Below, one piece after another: positions 34,701-46,613 of a stretch of DNA of 64,000 nucleotides. Both the position numbers and the translations under genes were made by a program. The stretch spans positions 16,290,725-16,354,724 of the forward strand of contig NC_045149.1 in NCBI RefSeq assembly GCF_008831285.2. Direction: 5' to 3'. Each line of letters begins with the position of its first letter. The first letter of the stretch is position 1. The DNA comes from Nymphaea colorata. Lineage: Eukaryota; Streptophyta; Magnoliopsida; Nymphaeales; Nymphaeaceae. The notes under the pieces are model-generated. The model worked only from the letters and a program-made list of their open reading frames with translations, searched no databases and was not told the origin of the DNA.

Positions 34701-37700
34701 GATCCATTAATTTTCTTTGTCATAATCTTGATTATCCTTAATCTCTGGGTTTCATGAAGCAAAAATAACAGGAGGTTGTGCAATCCATTACATAGCTTTG
34801 ATTGCATTCTGTCATTGAGTATCCCCTACCAGGGTGCTTTCTAATAACCCATGAATCAGATTGTCATCGTTTTCAAGGGATGCTATAAAGGTGAGACTCA
34901 ATTTGGTAGGTTGGGTCTGATTGGTAACCAAAGATTCTAAAAATTTGATTCAGCAAAATCAAAAGATAAGTAAGTATAATGTACAAAAGATCAACAATAT
35001 CTTGTCTTTCAGAGTTGCATGCGATAAAAAAAATAGCTATATAATAGAAAGCTGTAATGTGCATATAAAAAAAAACAAATATTTCAACTAGAAAACACAA
35101 CTACAAATAGGGCTGTGGCAATGCCAGGCTTGGTATCAAGTTCAAGTTTGTTGAGAACTTAAAAGCCAATAGAAGCCAAACACTGAACCAGGCTTTGATA
35201 TACTAACCCACTAGAGCTTGAATACCACATAAGCTTGGTTTGAGCTCACTAAACCCTTTTAGATCCACTGTTTAAATTATAATTGCAATATTTAGTCATA
35301 GACCTAGTTTGATTTTCATAGTGATGACTGATGAGGCCTATTACTGATTTTGCACTTTTATGTCTGCTAAGGTGATGAAAACAGTAGATATTGGCAAATG
35401 AAAAGTATCTAAAATGCATACCAAGTCACCAACTAGAGAAATGACATTTAATCAGAAAAAAAAGGTAAATGATATTAGTATCTACAGAAGACAGCTAACA
35501 CACATTTAACGGTGAGGCCTCATAAGTCAGAAGCATCAATGAGGAAAACTAAAGGGAACCCAGTACAACTTCTTAAACTTACCTTATTGGATTTTGCATG
35601 TGCAACAGAAAACTGTGTTTGGTCCTTAATAACAGGGAAGGAAGAATCTCCTGTGTTGTCTTTGTTCTAAAGCAAATAGATAAACAAGACCAAATATTGG
35701 TTTTCAATATATCAAGCAACAAGGTAAAAATAGCTGATGATTGCACAGGAAGTTTACCTTGTCGTACACATACAGGTTTCCATCAGCATGAGCAACAACA
35801 AAGAGACCGTCTCCCTCAGGCACCCACGTAATACTAGTGCATCTGCTGTGGGAAGAACAGAAAATAATCCCAAAATTATGGTAATGTTGCTTTGGAGTTA
35901 TGCATGAACAAATTAATATTTTTGGCCTAATTATATAGCAATTAAGCAAACAAGCATAGTCAAGGTTAACACAGGTTTTATTTGGACAAAACTGGACCTA
36001 AACATAGTTAAATAGGGCTAAGAAGGCAAAACAGGTTCAAATCTTCAATCAGATTTGAAATTTGATCTAAGCTCACCGCCCAATGATGGGTCAAGGCCAG
36101 GACGACCAAAAATTGTCCAGTAAAAGCTGCAGCATGGGCAAGGTCGGAAGAGAAAAGGAACATCAAACTAAATGAAAAATAAAATTGAAAATAACCCAAA
36201 TGGGCCAAAAGGTGCTCCTGATGCTTTTCATGCATGCTTGGCTTGGGGTATACGCATAATGGTGCATCTGGTTTGTTGCTATCCAATTTGTTCTTGGTCA
36301 GTTGGCAAACCCAGCCCCATGCAGGCTTGAGGTGACTTAAGGCTATCAATACTCCCCCTTGCAAGCATGTATAAAGAGAGTCGCTTCTCACTGTCTTCTT
36401 TGAATATTTGCTGAGGGAGAAATGCTGCAGCATAGGGGAGCCCTCTCCCAGGTACCAGCGAAGCTTGGAGAGATTTTAGACTTTAGACAGCTTAAAGAAA
36501 CCACTGTTTGTGCAGCATCGACCAGTTCAAGTCAACCAAATTGAAGGCTGTGTTATGGTATAAAGAGCCCATTCGAGGTAAACCTTCTTGCTCACTATTT
36601 CTTAATCTTTGCCTTAGTGCACCCCGGTCTAGACTAGCTTTGTGGATGAGGCATAAAGGGCTGGTCATAAATTAATCTAGATCAAAACCCATCCAAAATT
36701 CATAAGAAAAAAAGAGAGGAAGAGTTAAAGAAAGATCAATTTCATAGCAAGATTAAGGAAATGCTACACACCAATATGCAATCCGTCTTTGGGATCAAAT
36801 TCTCTCTCTCTCTCTCTCTTTCTAAATATAAATATAAATACATACATATATACATATAAACAGACACTCACATACACTCTTCCATTTGTGTGCCTACCTT
36901 TTTGAACAATCTATGAGACTCACAGCCACACCCCCACATAAAACAAAGGGCACTCAAAGTGGAAGATATAATACACTTTCATGTATATACACACACACAA
37001 TCCATATATAAGTAGATATATATATAGTTCGTGAAACTCATACCCATGAGCAACCAATGTCCTGAAGGCCTAAGGTTCCTTCATGCATGACTACTATCTG
37101 GAATAAGTATCTGGGAAAACATTTTGAGACTCCATTCTGCTGTGCAGATAGTTCAGAGGATCTCAAATATGATGGTTGTCAGTAGTCCAAATTAGTTTCA
37201 TGAATCACTTCCAGTGAGCTTTTGTTTGATAATCATTCACTTACTAGAATATCAAGAATCCTTTTGCTTCAAGCTTGCTATAAGAAGTGAAACTAAGTTG
37301 CAGTTTGTGTTTCAAGAATTCAGGTTTAGGTAAGGCACAGACACATGAATGGAAACTAGTCTCGAATAACTTACTAATATGATTCAAATCGATCTGTTTC
37401 TGATGCAATACCACCTGTTTACATTTGAGTAGTTTCAAAAGCAAGGATGAGCAGGACACCGTCGGAAACTTGCATGGAACAAAGTATCCAGAAGAGAAGT
37501 CCCAAAAGGACAACGATTGAAAAGGAGAAATATAAACAAAATCTGACCTGTTATTTAGTGTACCATCTTTATTGTAATGTTGTGCGCCAACAAGCTTCTT
37601 GCCAGGGTCTTGCAGTTGTTGCCTCAGAGAAACTGAATAAACTAGGGAAAACCAAAAAAGTACTTTAGATAAAAGAAGTGCACATGCAATCTGAAATTCC

Positions 37701-38681
37701 CATAGACAGAGACCATACAAGCCTTACCATCTCCAGAGTTCAGGCCAACCAAGAGATCATGGCCGTCCTTTGCTTCGGGGTCAAAAGCATGGCATATTGG
37801 ATTAGAATTGCCGAAATGAATGGCTTTAATAGGATCCTACAACGAACCATATTGTATCAATATTGCACCGTGGTGCTTGCATTGTTGGATTGAATATTCG
37901 GATTTGAAGTAGCTGGAAAAACGTTACTCACCTTGTCGTGCGAATTGTAATCGCTGATAAAAAGAGTGTCCCCAACATTGAATATGAGGTATGTGCCTTT
38001 GCCATCGTAATTTGAACAGACAGGAGCGGTAGGTGACGTCCCAGGGACGCCATGAGCTACCAAAGATCCGATCCTGCTATTCCCAGCAGCAGTTTTACTG
38101 GCTCCGTTACCGCCTACGAAACCCAAGCCGCGGCTTCCGTTTCCACCACCTAAAAGCCTGGCTGCCAACCTGACGCCGCTGCTGGATGTCAGGCTGGAGG
38201 ATGTTGCAGGCTGCGGAGCCGCAGGCTTATCCCTGAGATGAGCAATGGTCACCTGAGTTGTAGAAACAGACATACAGGAAAAATTCATCCATAAGCAGAT
38301 GTGAAACCGGGAGAAATAGAACAAGTAGGGAAAGCGAAAGAAGAAGAATAAGAAGAAGAGAAGAGGCCGCCAAGAAGGGGAGTAACATCTACAATTGAGT
38401 TGGGTGATGTGAGTACAGTATATTGCGCGGTCAGGGTCAGAGGAATCGACGATGTTCAAAGATATGCAGAGAATGAGACACGAGAAGAGGAGCCAGAACT
38501 TTAAAGGAAAAAGGCATGCGAGAGACGGATTGATCGTGCGTCTGACCTGCGCAACCGCTTTTCCATGGGTGTAATGAAGTAACCCTGCTGGATGCGTCTT
38601 CTCGTAATGAAGCTTGTAACGCCCTTCCGGAGTCTTGAAATAGGTCTTCAGCCCTGAAGATTGTGCGTTGCTCGAAGACAT
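26878..38681 (-). CDS. WDR20/DMWD-type WD40 repeat protein (11 exons)
   Basis: Plant homologue of WDR20/DMWD (like Arabidopsis At3g53390 as recalled). Animal WDR20 activates USP12/USP46 deubiquitinases and the fungal relative CreC works with CreB; a similar role here is inference. Exons: 38681-38547, 38252-37932, 37836-37728, 37641-37548, 35845-35758, 35666-35583, 28362-28266, 28159-28072, 27914-27809, 27740-27648 and 27225-26878. They total 1563 nt, 520 residues plus TAA, with GT/AG borders and consistent phase. The N terminus reads [20 protein letters not shown], then a Ser/Gly-rich linker, [14 protein letters not shown], and WD units including [49 protein letters not shown] and [11 protein letters not shown] last unit, [12 protein letters not shown], is near the C terminus. 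I chose the ATG at 38681 by family resemblance; in-frame ATGs exist at 38690 and just upstream. The C terminus ends about 30-40 residues earlier than I recall for Arabidopsis. Confidence 0.92.
28848..29064 (+). repeat. Imperfect tandem duplication of about 120 bp
   Basis: Both copies contain CTGCAGCGATACTATTCTTC and end with TTATATTAAATATCAAACGA; the second copy lacks some 35 bp in its middle. Confidence 0.75.
29433..29793 (+). repeat. Diverged direct duplication, about 115 bp, 245 bp apart
   Basis: Segments near 29433-29550 and 29680-29793 share the order TGATGATTCTTAG/TGCTGATTCTTAG, ATCAACTTAA, CACATAATTTT, and CCTTGATA. Identity looks near 80 percent by eye. Confidence 0.55.
30710..30790 (+). 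mobile_element. tRNA-derived SINE-like head (A and B boxes)
   Basis: AGGGGCGTAGCATAGACGATTGG at the left resembles a plant SINE A-box region, and about 35 bp further CAGTTCGATTCTCG at 30762-30775 fits a pol III B box. The wording (GGGGCGTAGC ... GGGTCACACAG ... TTCGATTC) resembles the heads of plant tRNA-related SINEs rather than a functional tRNA: no cloverleaf closes. The 3' end is uncertain and may extend some 100 bp beyond the interval given. Confidence 0.45.
31540..33125 (+). mobile_element. Probable LTR and start of a decayed LTR retrotransposon
   Basis: TTGGTATCATGACC at 33110-33123 looks like a primer-binding site complementary to initiator tRNA. The preceding 1.5 kb has LTR-like order: an AT-rich upstream part, a TATTTAAGCATGC TATA-like motif near 31659, a CT microsatellite (31733-31768), then GC-richer leader-like DNA with repeated GGAAAGCTCT words. 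No second LTR or coding domain was recognised, so ends and class are uncertain. Confidence 0.35.
31733..31768. repeat. (CT)18 microsatellite
   Basis: Thirty-six bases of perfect CT repeat in intron 6 of the WDR20-like gene. Confidence 0.95.
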
Positions 38682-40517
38682 CCTGTTCATCCAACCAACG
38701 AACAAAACCGCCTTCTTTTCCCACTTCCTCAGGAGAGATCCTTCGCAGAAGGTGAAATTCTATCCGTTTCAGAACCCTCCTTTTTGATCGCGAATTGGAT
38801 GTCTGATTCACCACCGCGGACGCAATCGATCTGAAAATCATTCATCGGAAAGAGGTATCACTTTCAGACGGCATTTACTAGCGCCGCATCCATACGCCGA
38901 CCCCGTCAGAAGGTGGACAAGCACCAGTCTAGCCACCCGAAACCAATGGGTCCGGCAGGACATGCCATTACGACCAAAACCGGAAAATAGAAACGAGAGA
39001 GAAGGAGAGAGTTGATTTTCATTTTTCAGTTCTTGGAAGGCAGAGACTTTTCCGCCCGCGGTCGGGTCCGCTCGCCGACCCGGCCATCGATTGAGAAAGA
39101 ACCAAGTTAAATTTCAAAATAACCGGTTCGACTTTCGACATATACATAAATAACCGTCAGCTTGCGCCTAAACATGACCACGTACTATGGACAAAAAATC
39201 GCCCTTGATAATTAAATGGCGGACTTTCGATAAAGTGAAAATGGGACAAATTTTATCCTATAAATTTATCAAAATACATCTCTGGTAGAAGATGGGAACA
39301 TATCTTCTCATGTAAAAGCCATAACATGGAAAGCACCTTAGTCTTAGATTAACAAATTATTAAATAGTGAATTAAGCTTATAAAATATTCAATGGAAAAT
39401 GCCAAATTATGTTTAAAAATACTATTTTACTGTTAATAAAAAAATAGTTTTGAAAACCGGTTACCTATTTTTTTTATCCCATTTATGTATTCTTTCCCTA
39501 TCTTTTATCTTTAAAAGGTCATGCCCAAAAGAGAAGCGAACTCATGATAGACAAAAAAATTGTGCATTGTGAAAATTTTCTATTATAAGGCACATTCAGA
39601 CTCTTTCGAACTACTGGAGGTGACGTGTGTGGCATGTGGTGTCTGCCGGTCTAAGGTTCAACAATTTTACATTTTTGCTGCTTTTTTCTTCTAAATTTTT
39701 AGCGGTCAAGTCCTTTTTCAAAAATCTGGCTATTGATTGTTCATATCTATAAAAACAACAATTGAGATTGAAAATCCAGAATAAGTAAGACAAGTTCCTA
39801 CTAAGACACATGGACACATGGTGGTTTAGACTTTAGACCACTCAAAAACAACCTAGCGATATATATGTTGCAACGTGAGAGAAGTGCCAGTTACATGTCC
39901 CATGTGTCACGCTGAGCACTTTAAAATGCAAATTAGCAAGTATTGTGTAGCACTCTTTTTGTACAACAAATGAAGATAAATTGTGATATATTCATTTGCA
40001 TGCAGAATGAATGAAAATCGTTTTTTAAGCAGCAAGCTTGTTAGGAACGAGGTTCAAAATGGAAGTTTAAGACTGCATTTCCATGGCAAGCATTTCCTCC
40101 AGATCTCTGGTGATTTTTTGTTTGCACCAAAAAAGCCAACTAGAAGAAATACTTGAAAGTTGAAACAAAGAAGCTATCGGTGCACGTGATTTAAAATGAG
40201 ATGAAAGGGATAATTGAAAACAAGGAAACTTATTAATGGTCAATCTGATAAAAATAAGAAAATTAAAAACAGACAAACTTATTAATGGACAATCTGATAA
40301 AATACTGTGTAAGGAAACTCCAAGATGTCTTCAATCAAAGATGAGTCTCCTTGTGAGCCGAGCAACTCATTTTACTTATGGATATAGATTCTAATGAAAG
40401 CATAATAACTAAATATTGTCTTATTATGAAAGTAAGTGTAAATGTAGCAGCAGAAGAGTGACACATTTGATCCAAAGAATCGATGTTCAGGGGTGGAGGC
40501 AGGATTTTTTTTAGAAG
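38682..40517. other. 5' flank of the WDR20-like gene and intergenic DNA
   Basis: 38682-39100 is GC-richer than the surroundings and should contain the 5' UTR and promoter of the minus-strand WD40 gene; it contains GAGAGAGAAGGAGAGAG-type tracts common in plant leaders. No clear TATA box was found. From 39100 to 40517 the DNA is AT-rich with no recognised gene. Confidence 0.55.
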
Positions 40518-40534
40518 CCCCCCCCCCCCCCCCC
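40518..40534. repeat. C17 homopolymer
   Basis: Seventeen consecutive C residues about 50 bp before the perfect tandem duplication. Long G/C runs are prone to sequencing and polymerase error. Confidence 0.95.
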
Positions 40535-40585
40535 TTGCCGATGCCTGATGCCTAATGATCTCTGCTACAGACACCGGCGCCGGCT

Positions 40586-41123
40586 AACCAACTCGCGAGA
40601 ATACTGGCTGAGAAATCTTCCGTCCAGCGAGCAGGAGAGGGAGGAGCTCGAACTGCCAATTGAAGCCGTGGCCCGTGCGAACGGAGAAGAGAGATGGCGC
40701 GGCGCCAAAGGGGTGTTTCAGTCTAACCATAGATCAGTTTGAATTACCACATAGCAGCGGATGAAGACCAACTTCCAAACCTTGACAGGGACGACGCACT
40801 CACAGTCTGGAGAACGCCAATATATACAACCCTAATCACAGTCTACCAGCAATCAACCAACTCGCGAGAATACTGGCTGAGAAATCTTCCGTCCAGCGAG
40901 CAGGAGAGGGAGGAGCTCGAACTGCCAATTGAAGCCGTGGCCCGTGCGAACGGAGAAGAGAGATGGCGCGGCGCCAAAGGGGTGTTTCAGTCTAACCATA
41001 GATCAGTTTGAATTACCACATAGCAGCGGATGAAGACCAACTTCCAAACCTTGACAGGGACGACGCACTCACAGTCTGGAGAACGCCAATATATACAACC
41101 CTAATCACAGTCTACCAGCAATC
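40586..41123 (+). repeat. Perfect tandem duplication, 2 x 269 bp
   Basis: Units 40586-40854 and 40855-41123 show no difference by eye. Each unit consists of about 140 bp of GC-rich unique sequence followed by about 130 bp of the 3' LTR of the element that ends at 42544. The duplication junction falls inside that LTR, at AACCAAC. Confidence 0.92.
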
Positions 41124-42544
41124 AACCAACCTCTTCCCTTTTGCTCTTAACATGGATATATTTTCATAGACATTGATTGCCTGCCATCGTCACCGCACGC
41201 TCTTCCATTTTCCTCATCAATATGCACGTTTCCAATAACGGAGAAAACGGCAACTGCCATTCTTGCATGCATTACCGCACTTGGCACATGGTTTGGAACC
41301 TGCCTATCACGGGCAGACCCAGACCCAAAGTCCAACATTCCCCGTGAGTATAGTAAACTTGTCCAACTGTGCATCGATTAGAGTAACACAGTGCCCTAGA
41401 TAAAAATTTCCTCCCTCAGCACTTTATGATGCTAAATGTGTTAAGACTGAGACCTCATACTGTGCTTTATATTTACTATTCAATCAAGCCTCTCCTTTTG
41501 GTGTTTCAACTTTGCATGAAGTAAATACGAGCACTGGTGTAGTGATAAATTGATCTTCCTCTCCTACGTATATCAACAAATTTTGAATCAATTGCTTTCC
41601 TACATACGTTCCATTAAGCCGAATCTCTCATGGCCTTAGGCTACATACTAAAGTAACAACACTAATGAGCATAGTCAAGAGTCCATAAGAGCAATCGCAG
41701 TAGATACATTATTTTTATATGATGTATATTTATTGAGACTCAAGACAGATCAACTCATGTTCAACAAGTGTATGCAAGCATTGAAAGAAACTTTCATTGT
41801 CGTGTAGATCACTAAAAGTCCAATTCTATCCACATAATTGACTCTAGTTCTCAAAAGATGTTCCTCTTAATCCCACTAAGATGATTTGAGCCCTCGGATC
41901 TTGCTACCAGGTCTACATGATTTTTGGAAATCATGTTGGTCATTAATTTCTATAATGCAAGACCTCATCTTGATCCAATCAAGGCAATTAAAAATTTGTA
42001 CATAATGTCACCATTTCATACATGACATTTAAGATTCACAAAATTTTACCTAGTCATCTTCACCAAAGAAAACACACATCATACTAACAACATGCTAGCA
42101 GATTATCAATTTCAGAAATAAAATTTCCCACGAGATCATGAGTTGATCTGTAACATGGCTCTGATACCAATAATGGATTATTACAAGATACTATCTCTGT
42201 CTAACCATAGATCAGTTTGGTTACCTCAGAAATGCAGCGGATGAAGACCAACTTCCAAGCCTTGACAAGGACGACGCAGTCAAAGTCTGGAGAACGCCAA
42301 TATCCACAATCCTAATCGCAATCTACCAGCAATCAACCAACCTCTTCCCTTTTGCTCTTAACATGGATATGTTTTCATAGACATTGGTTGCCATCATCAC
42401 CGCACGCTCTTCCATTTTCCTCATCAATATTCACGTTTCCGATAATGGAGAAAACGGCAACTGCCATTCTTGCGTGCATTACCGCACTTGGCACATGGTT
42501 TGGACCCTACCTATCACGGGCGGACCCAAACCCAAGGTCCAACA
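40993..42544 (-). mobile_element. Small non-autonomous LTR element (minus strand)
   Basis: The right LTR (5' in element orientation) covers about 42174-42544 and starts TGTTGGACC on the minus strand. It is followed on the inner side by TTGGTATCAGAGCC (complement of 42157-42170), a primer-binding site. The left LTR ends at 41337 with the same TGTTGGAC, preceded by a purine stretch GGGGAA on the minus strand. Left and right LTRs align well from TCTAACCATAGATCAG onward, but the left copy lacks the first 25 bp, where the tandem duplication joins. The internal region (41338-42156) is only about 0.8 kb and encodes no recognised retroviral domain. Confidence 0.65.
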
Positions 42545-43321
42545 TATTGTCATATGTGTCAGTTGCGATCCATGCCATTGATCGGGGTTCATACTAGCGC
42601 TCCTTCGTTCGTGCCAGTGAAGTAATGTCGTTGACGCACCAGTCTGCTGTAGTGAGTTCTGGGAACCTATGAGGAGGTAGGCATAAAAGTGGAGTAGGAT
42701 GTACCTAGGGATGTCTACAACTTCCCAAGCAAACCGGCTCCAGTTTTCATCCGATGGCATCGCTAGCTAGAGATTTGCCAGGCGAGAAGCTTGTGTTCTC
42801 TTGAAACCACTTGATTTTGCCTTCATTGCTACAACAGAAGGGACTCGGAAGCAGGGCAGGTAGACGATGAAGCTGAAGAGTGCTCGTGGGGCTTCAGAGA
42901 CTTTGGGGTGTGCCCGTATAGGGGGAATTAGATAGGAAGAAGCAGACGTTTGACCACAGGCTCCCCCCATCACTACAGAAAAAAAAAAAAAATTAAAGCT
43001 GCAACTTTGGGCTTGGGACTTTGATTCTGGCATTTTGATGCGAAATTCAGTAGGGAAAGCGGCATTCTAGTTCCGCGGTTGTTGTGGAAGGATTTTCTTT
43101 TTCAATTTGAATTGGAGTGGAATTTCACCATTTCAAACGCTACCTCATGTAAGAAAATTAGACACTTGGTAGAAAAAATTTAGTTCACCATGGTACTTTT
43201 TTTATACTAAAATCTGGAAAAAGAGTCAGACCCTCAAGGGGTATTTTTATTATTTCAAATTTTAGATCATTAAGTCTAATGTAGCATATTGTTATTGATG
43301 TAACGAAACATCCATACTAAA
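42545..43321. other. Unrecognised region between two repeats
   Basis: Minus-strand frames at 42479-42760 and 42767-43033 are open for 88-93 codons and moderately GC-rich, but no motif was recognised and the frames are offset. They may be remnants of a gene or of a transposon. From 43060 onward the DNA is AT-rich. Confidence 0.4.
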
Positions 43322-43826
43322 ATCACAGTTCATCAAATTAGAGATCTGAAGTACAAGGTCAACAATTGAAATCATCATTTTACTCTGGAGTTGAAAAATG
43401 ATTTAATTCAAGACCAAAAAGAAAGGTTTAATAATTTCAAATATAGGGAAGCTTATATCAAAATAGATTGAGTGCAATTAGATGTCCCTTGGTGAAAGAT
43501 AACCAATAGTGCATTATTGAGGTGTCAACCTTGCCCTAACACTCACCTCATTTTGAAAATAAAGTGACTGTAAAATCACAGGTTCATCAAATTAGAGATC
43601 TGAAGTACAAGGTCAACAATTGAAATCATCATTTTACTCTGGAGTTGAAAAATGATTTAATTCAAGACCATAAAGGAAGGTTTAATAATTTCAAATCTAG
43701 GGAAGGTTATATCAAAATAGATTGAGTGCAATTAGATGTCCCTCGGTGAAAGATAACCAATAGTGCATTATTGAGGTGTCAACCTTGCCCTAACACTCAC
43801 CTCATTTTGAAACTAAAGTGACTGGT
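43322..43826 (+). repeat. Tandem duplication, 2 x about 254 bp
   Basis: Each unit contains CATCAAATTAGAGATCTGAA (at 43331 and 43585) and ends with TTTTGAAAATAAAGTGACTG or its variant. Only about six base differences were counted by eye. The second unit runs directly into the poly(A) end of the LINE fragment. Confidence 0.9.
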
Positions 43827-43829
43827 TCT

Positions 43830-45425
43830 TTTTTTTTTTTCTTTTTTTTTGTACATAGGAGCGGTTTAGAACCGCATTAACTAACTATAGCACAAGGTCG
43901 AGCTACACCAATCAGATCCTCCTCAATCAATCGATGTAAATGATCAGATGGATTGGAAAGAATGGACACTCCAAAAGATCCTTGAAAAGCCAATGAGGCA
44001 AGAAAATCCGCACACATATTAGCTTCTCTGTATGTATGACATAAAACACACTCCCAATTACGTCTCAATAATTCTTGACACTGTTTCACTATCTGGAATA
44101 AAAGATCACAAGGCTGCAGGTCTTTTAGAACCTTGTTCACAGCTAATAAGGAATTTGATTTAATAATAACTTGACGAAAGCCACGTTCTCAAGCCAATTT
44201 CAAACCATGAAGAATAGCAATAAGTTCTGCCTTAGTTATATGACCATAACCCGCACGACAATGAAGCCAAATAACCATTCACCATTATCATTGCGAAATA
44301 AACCACCGGCCGCTAAGTCTCCTGGATTTGTTCTAGCAGCCGCATCAACATTTAACTTAACAAACCCCAAGGGAGGTGACATCCATGCAATGAAGGTTTG
44401 AACTTTTCGTTGGGATAATCGAAGTTGGGCCATATGGTTTCTAAACTCCCCAATAGAAGCAACTATGCAAAATAAAACATGATCAGGCCAAGAAAAACCT
44501 TCTTCAAATACAACTCGATTTCGCCACTACCAAATATGCCAACAAGCGAAGCAAAAGAAAATAGACCAAGGAATCATATTGTTAACAAAAAAGCGATGCC
44601 TAGAAATATTATTCCTCAGCCAAACCTCCAAAGTAGCTGTATTAAACTCCAACAATTTAACCCCATGAAGATAACCAACCCATATAACTTGAGAAGAACT
44701 ACAATCTCGGAGGACATGCAAAGTATTTTCCTCAAGAGCACCACACCGAGGACAAACTGCAGTAGTCAAAATATTTCGATGTACACAAGCAGATCTAGTA
44801 AGAAGACGATTATGAAATAATAACCAAATAAAAAACTTAACCCGAGGGAGAATATCTAGTTTCCACAGTTTAGACCAGATGCCATGTGTGTGAACACCAA
44901 CAGTAAGCAATTTATAAGCAGAAGAAACAGAAAAGTTGCCATCAATTGAAGCTTGCCAAAAATTCCTATCTTGCTCATCCTGTTGCAGTTGCACAAATGA
45001 AAGTTGTTCCCTAATATCAATCGGCAAAAGCGCTAACAACTGCTCATTCTAATTGTTGTTACAAACATAGTCCTTAACATGTTTAGTATGTTCCTCCTCA
45101 AACAAATTAACATTACAGCGCTCAAGTAAGGACTTATCCCGAAGCCATTTATCTTTCCAAAACAAGGTTGTTGATCCATCACCTACAATTCGAGCACAAC
45201 ATTGATGAACAAGAGATTTGGTTGAGATTATACTCCGCCACGTGTGAGAAGCATTATGCGGTATACGAGCTTGAAGAAAGGAACATTGTTTCAAATGCTT
45301 GGATCGCAAAACTCGAGCCCATAGACCTTCATCACCATCTTCCAATTTCCACCCTAACTTGGCAAGCAAAGCTTTGTTCATATTAGCAGATTTACGAATA
45401 CCACTTACGAATACCAAGCCTATTT
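43830..45425 (-). pseudogene. 5'-truncated non-LTR retrotransposon (LINE) 3' end: zf-RVT and RNase H-like domains
   Basis: Minus strand, high to low. 45417-45049 reads GIRKSANMNKALLAKLGWKL, the region after RT. 45039-44527 holds the RT zinc-binding domain with CPRCGALEENTLHVLRDC. 44390-44236 holds an RNase H-like start (LNVDAAARTNPG, FRNDNGEW), and 44140-43877 its end (TYREANMCADFLASLA). A T-rich run at about 43829-43850 on the plus strand is the poly(A) tail in element orientation. RT and endonuclease are missing, as in a typical 5'-truncated LINE insertion. Frame breaks occur between the RNase H pieces (about 44230) and near 45045. A 12-bp repeat, GTATTCGTAAGT/GTATTCGTAAAT, sits at the truncated end. 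Confidence 0.88.
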
Positions 45426-46613
45426 CTCCTTATTACATTTCATGGTAAGCAAAATGAATGCTTCTCTGTTCAACTTAGGCTATGACCAAGTTGGGCCATG
45501 GACTGGTCAAGTCCGTCCTAGTATGGAGTCAGGAAGTTCATTCCACCGGAAGAACTTATCCACAATTAAAAGAAACGAGATCTATAATCTCATTGTAGTA
45601 GATGGTGCGAAAGTTTTGGGGCACTCAAATTTAATGAACTATTGCAACTAACCAAACATACATTTCAGAAAAATGAAGGAAAGAGTTCTTGCTATTTTCT
45701 GAAAGCCAAGAAAACATCATTCAATCCCATTAGGCAATAATCTAACATAGCCCTGCTAACGTGAAGCAATTAAAATTTGAATTCCATTCAAGTATACACC
45801 ATTATATGTAGTTATACCTTCACATACTCGGTTGTATTTTAGATGCCTGGCATCCAACAAGCTCATCAAAAATCAGTTTCTTGTCATATTTCTTACAAGG
45901 TCACATAATTATTGAATACTACAAACCGTCTAACAAACAAGCTTCTAAGTAGCTAAATTTACAATGTTAAACTATACCAAGCAACAACTTTGTACTTCTC
46001 GATTGGCTGATCATTTGATATTCAACAACAGTATCTGTCACTAGGTCATAACAGCTTGTCAGTTACCAGCCTGGACAATGAAGAATAGCAAAACCTGAAG
46101 TTCTGGTACTCCATAGATAAATGTTTGAAATTGGAAAATATACTTTACTGTACTTTCAGAAGTTGCAAATAGCACCGAGCAAAAATGGCCATGAATGGCA
46201 AATAACCAGGCTTTCTAGAGTATGAAAAGTTCATCCTATTTATGCATTATCTGATTCAATTAGAGCAAGACATTAACCAGGATCCTATTATGAAAGCACA
46301 ACATGGCGGACAGAATTGGAAACTTCAGCTGATCTGTAAAAGAATGAACTCAATACCTACCTCTAGAAAAACCCCATCCATGTAGCCAATGAACGGCACC
46401 AGAGTAGGAAAGAAAGAGGAACAGCATCCGCGCATGCATCCAGCAATCCAACATCGGCATCACTGTCATCTATAAAATTACAGGAAATACTGAAATAAAA
46501 GAGAGAACCAAGCATCGGCAAGAACCCTAGGGAAAGAAATCCAACTGCAAAGAGAGGGGAAAGGTAGGAGAATTGAGCAGGAGACCACATGATGTCTTTG
46601 AAGGTTGATCATG
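45426..46613. other. Intergenic region downstream of the ELF4 homologue
   Basis: AT-rich; should contain the 3' UTR of the minus-strand ELF4-like gene near 46613. No other gene or repeat recognised. Confidence 0.55.

Larger units (their letters stand above)
28363..35582. other. 7.2-kb intron 6 of the WDR20-like gene; repeat-rich
   Basis: Between exon 6 ([15 protein letters not shown] block) and exon 7 ([12 protein letters not shown] block). It contains two local duplications (28848-29064 and 29433-29793), a SINE-like unit near 30710, and a probable LTR near 31540-33125 with a CT microsatellite. The remainder is AT-rich and without recognised coding DNA. Confidence 0.8.

Noticed and set aside
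40548-41011. Two identical 55-residue frames in the tandem duplication as a duplicated peptide gene
   Set aside because: The frame crosses from unique DNA into LTR sequence, so it is not an independent gene.
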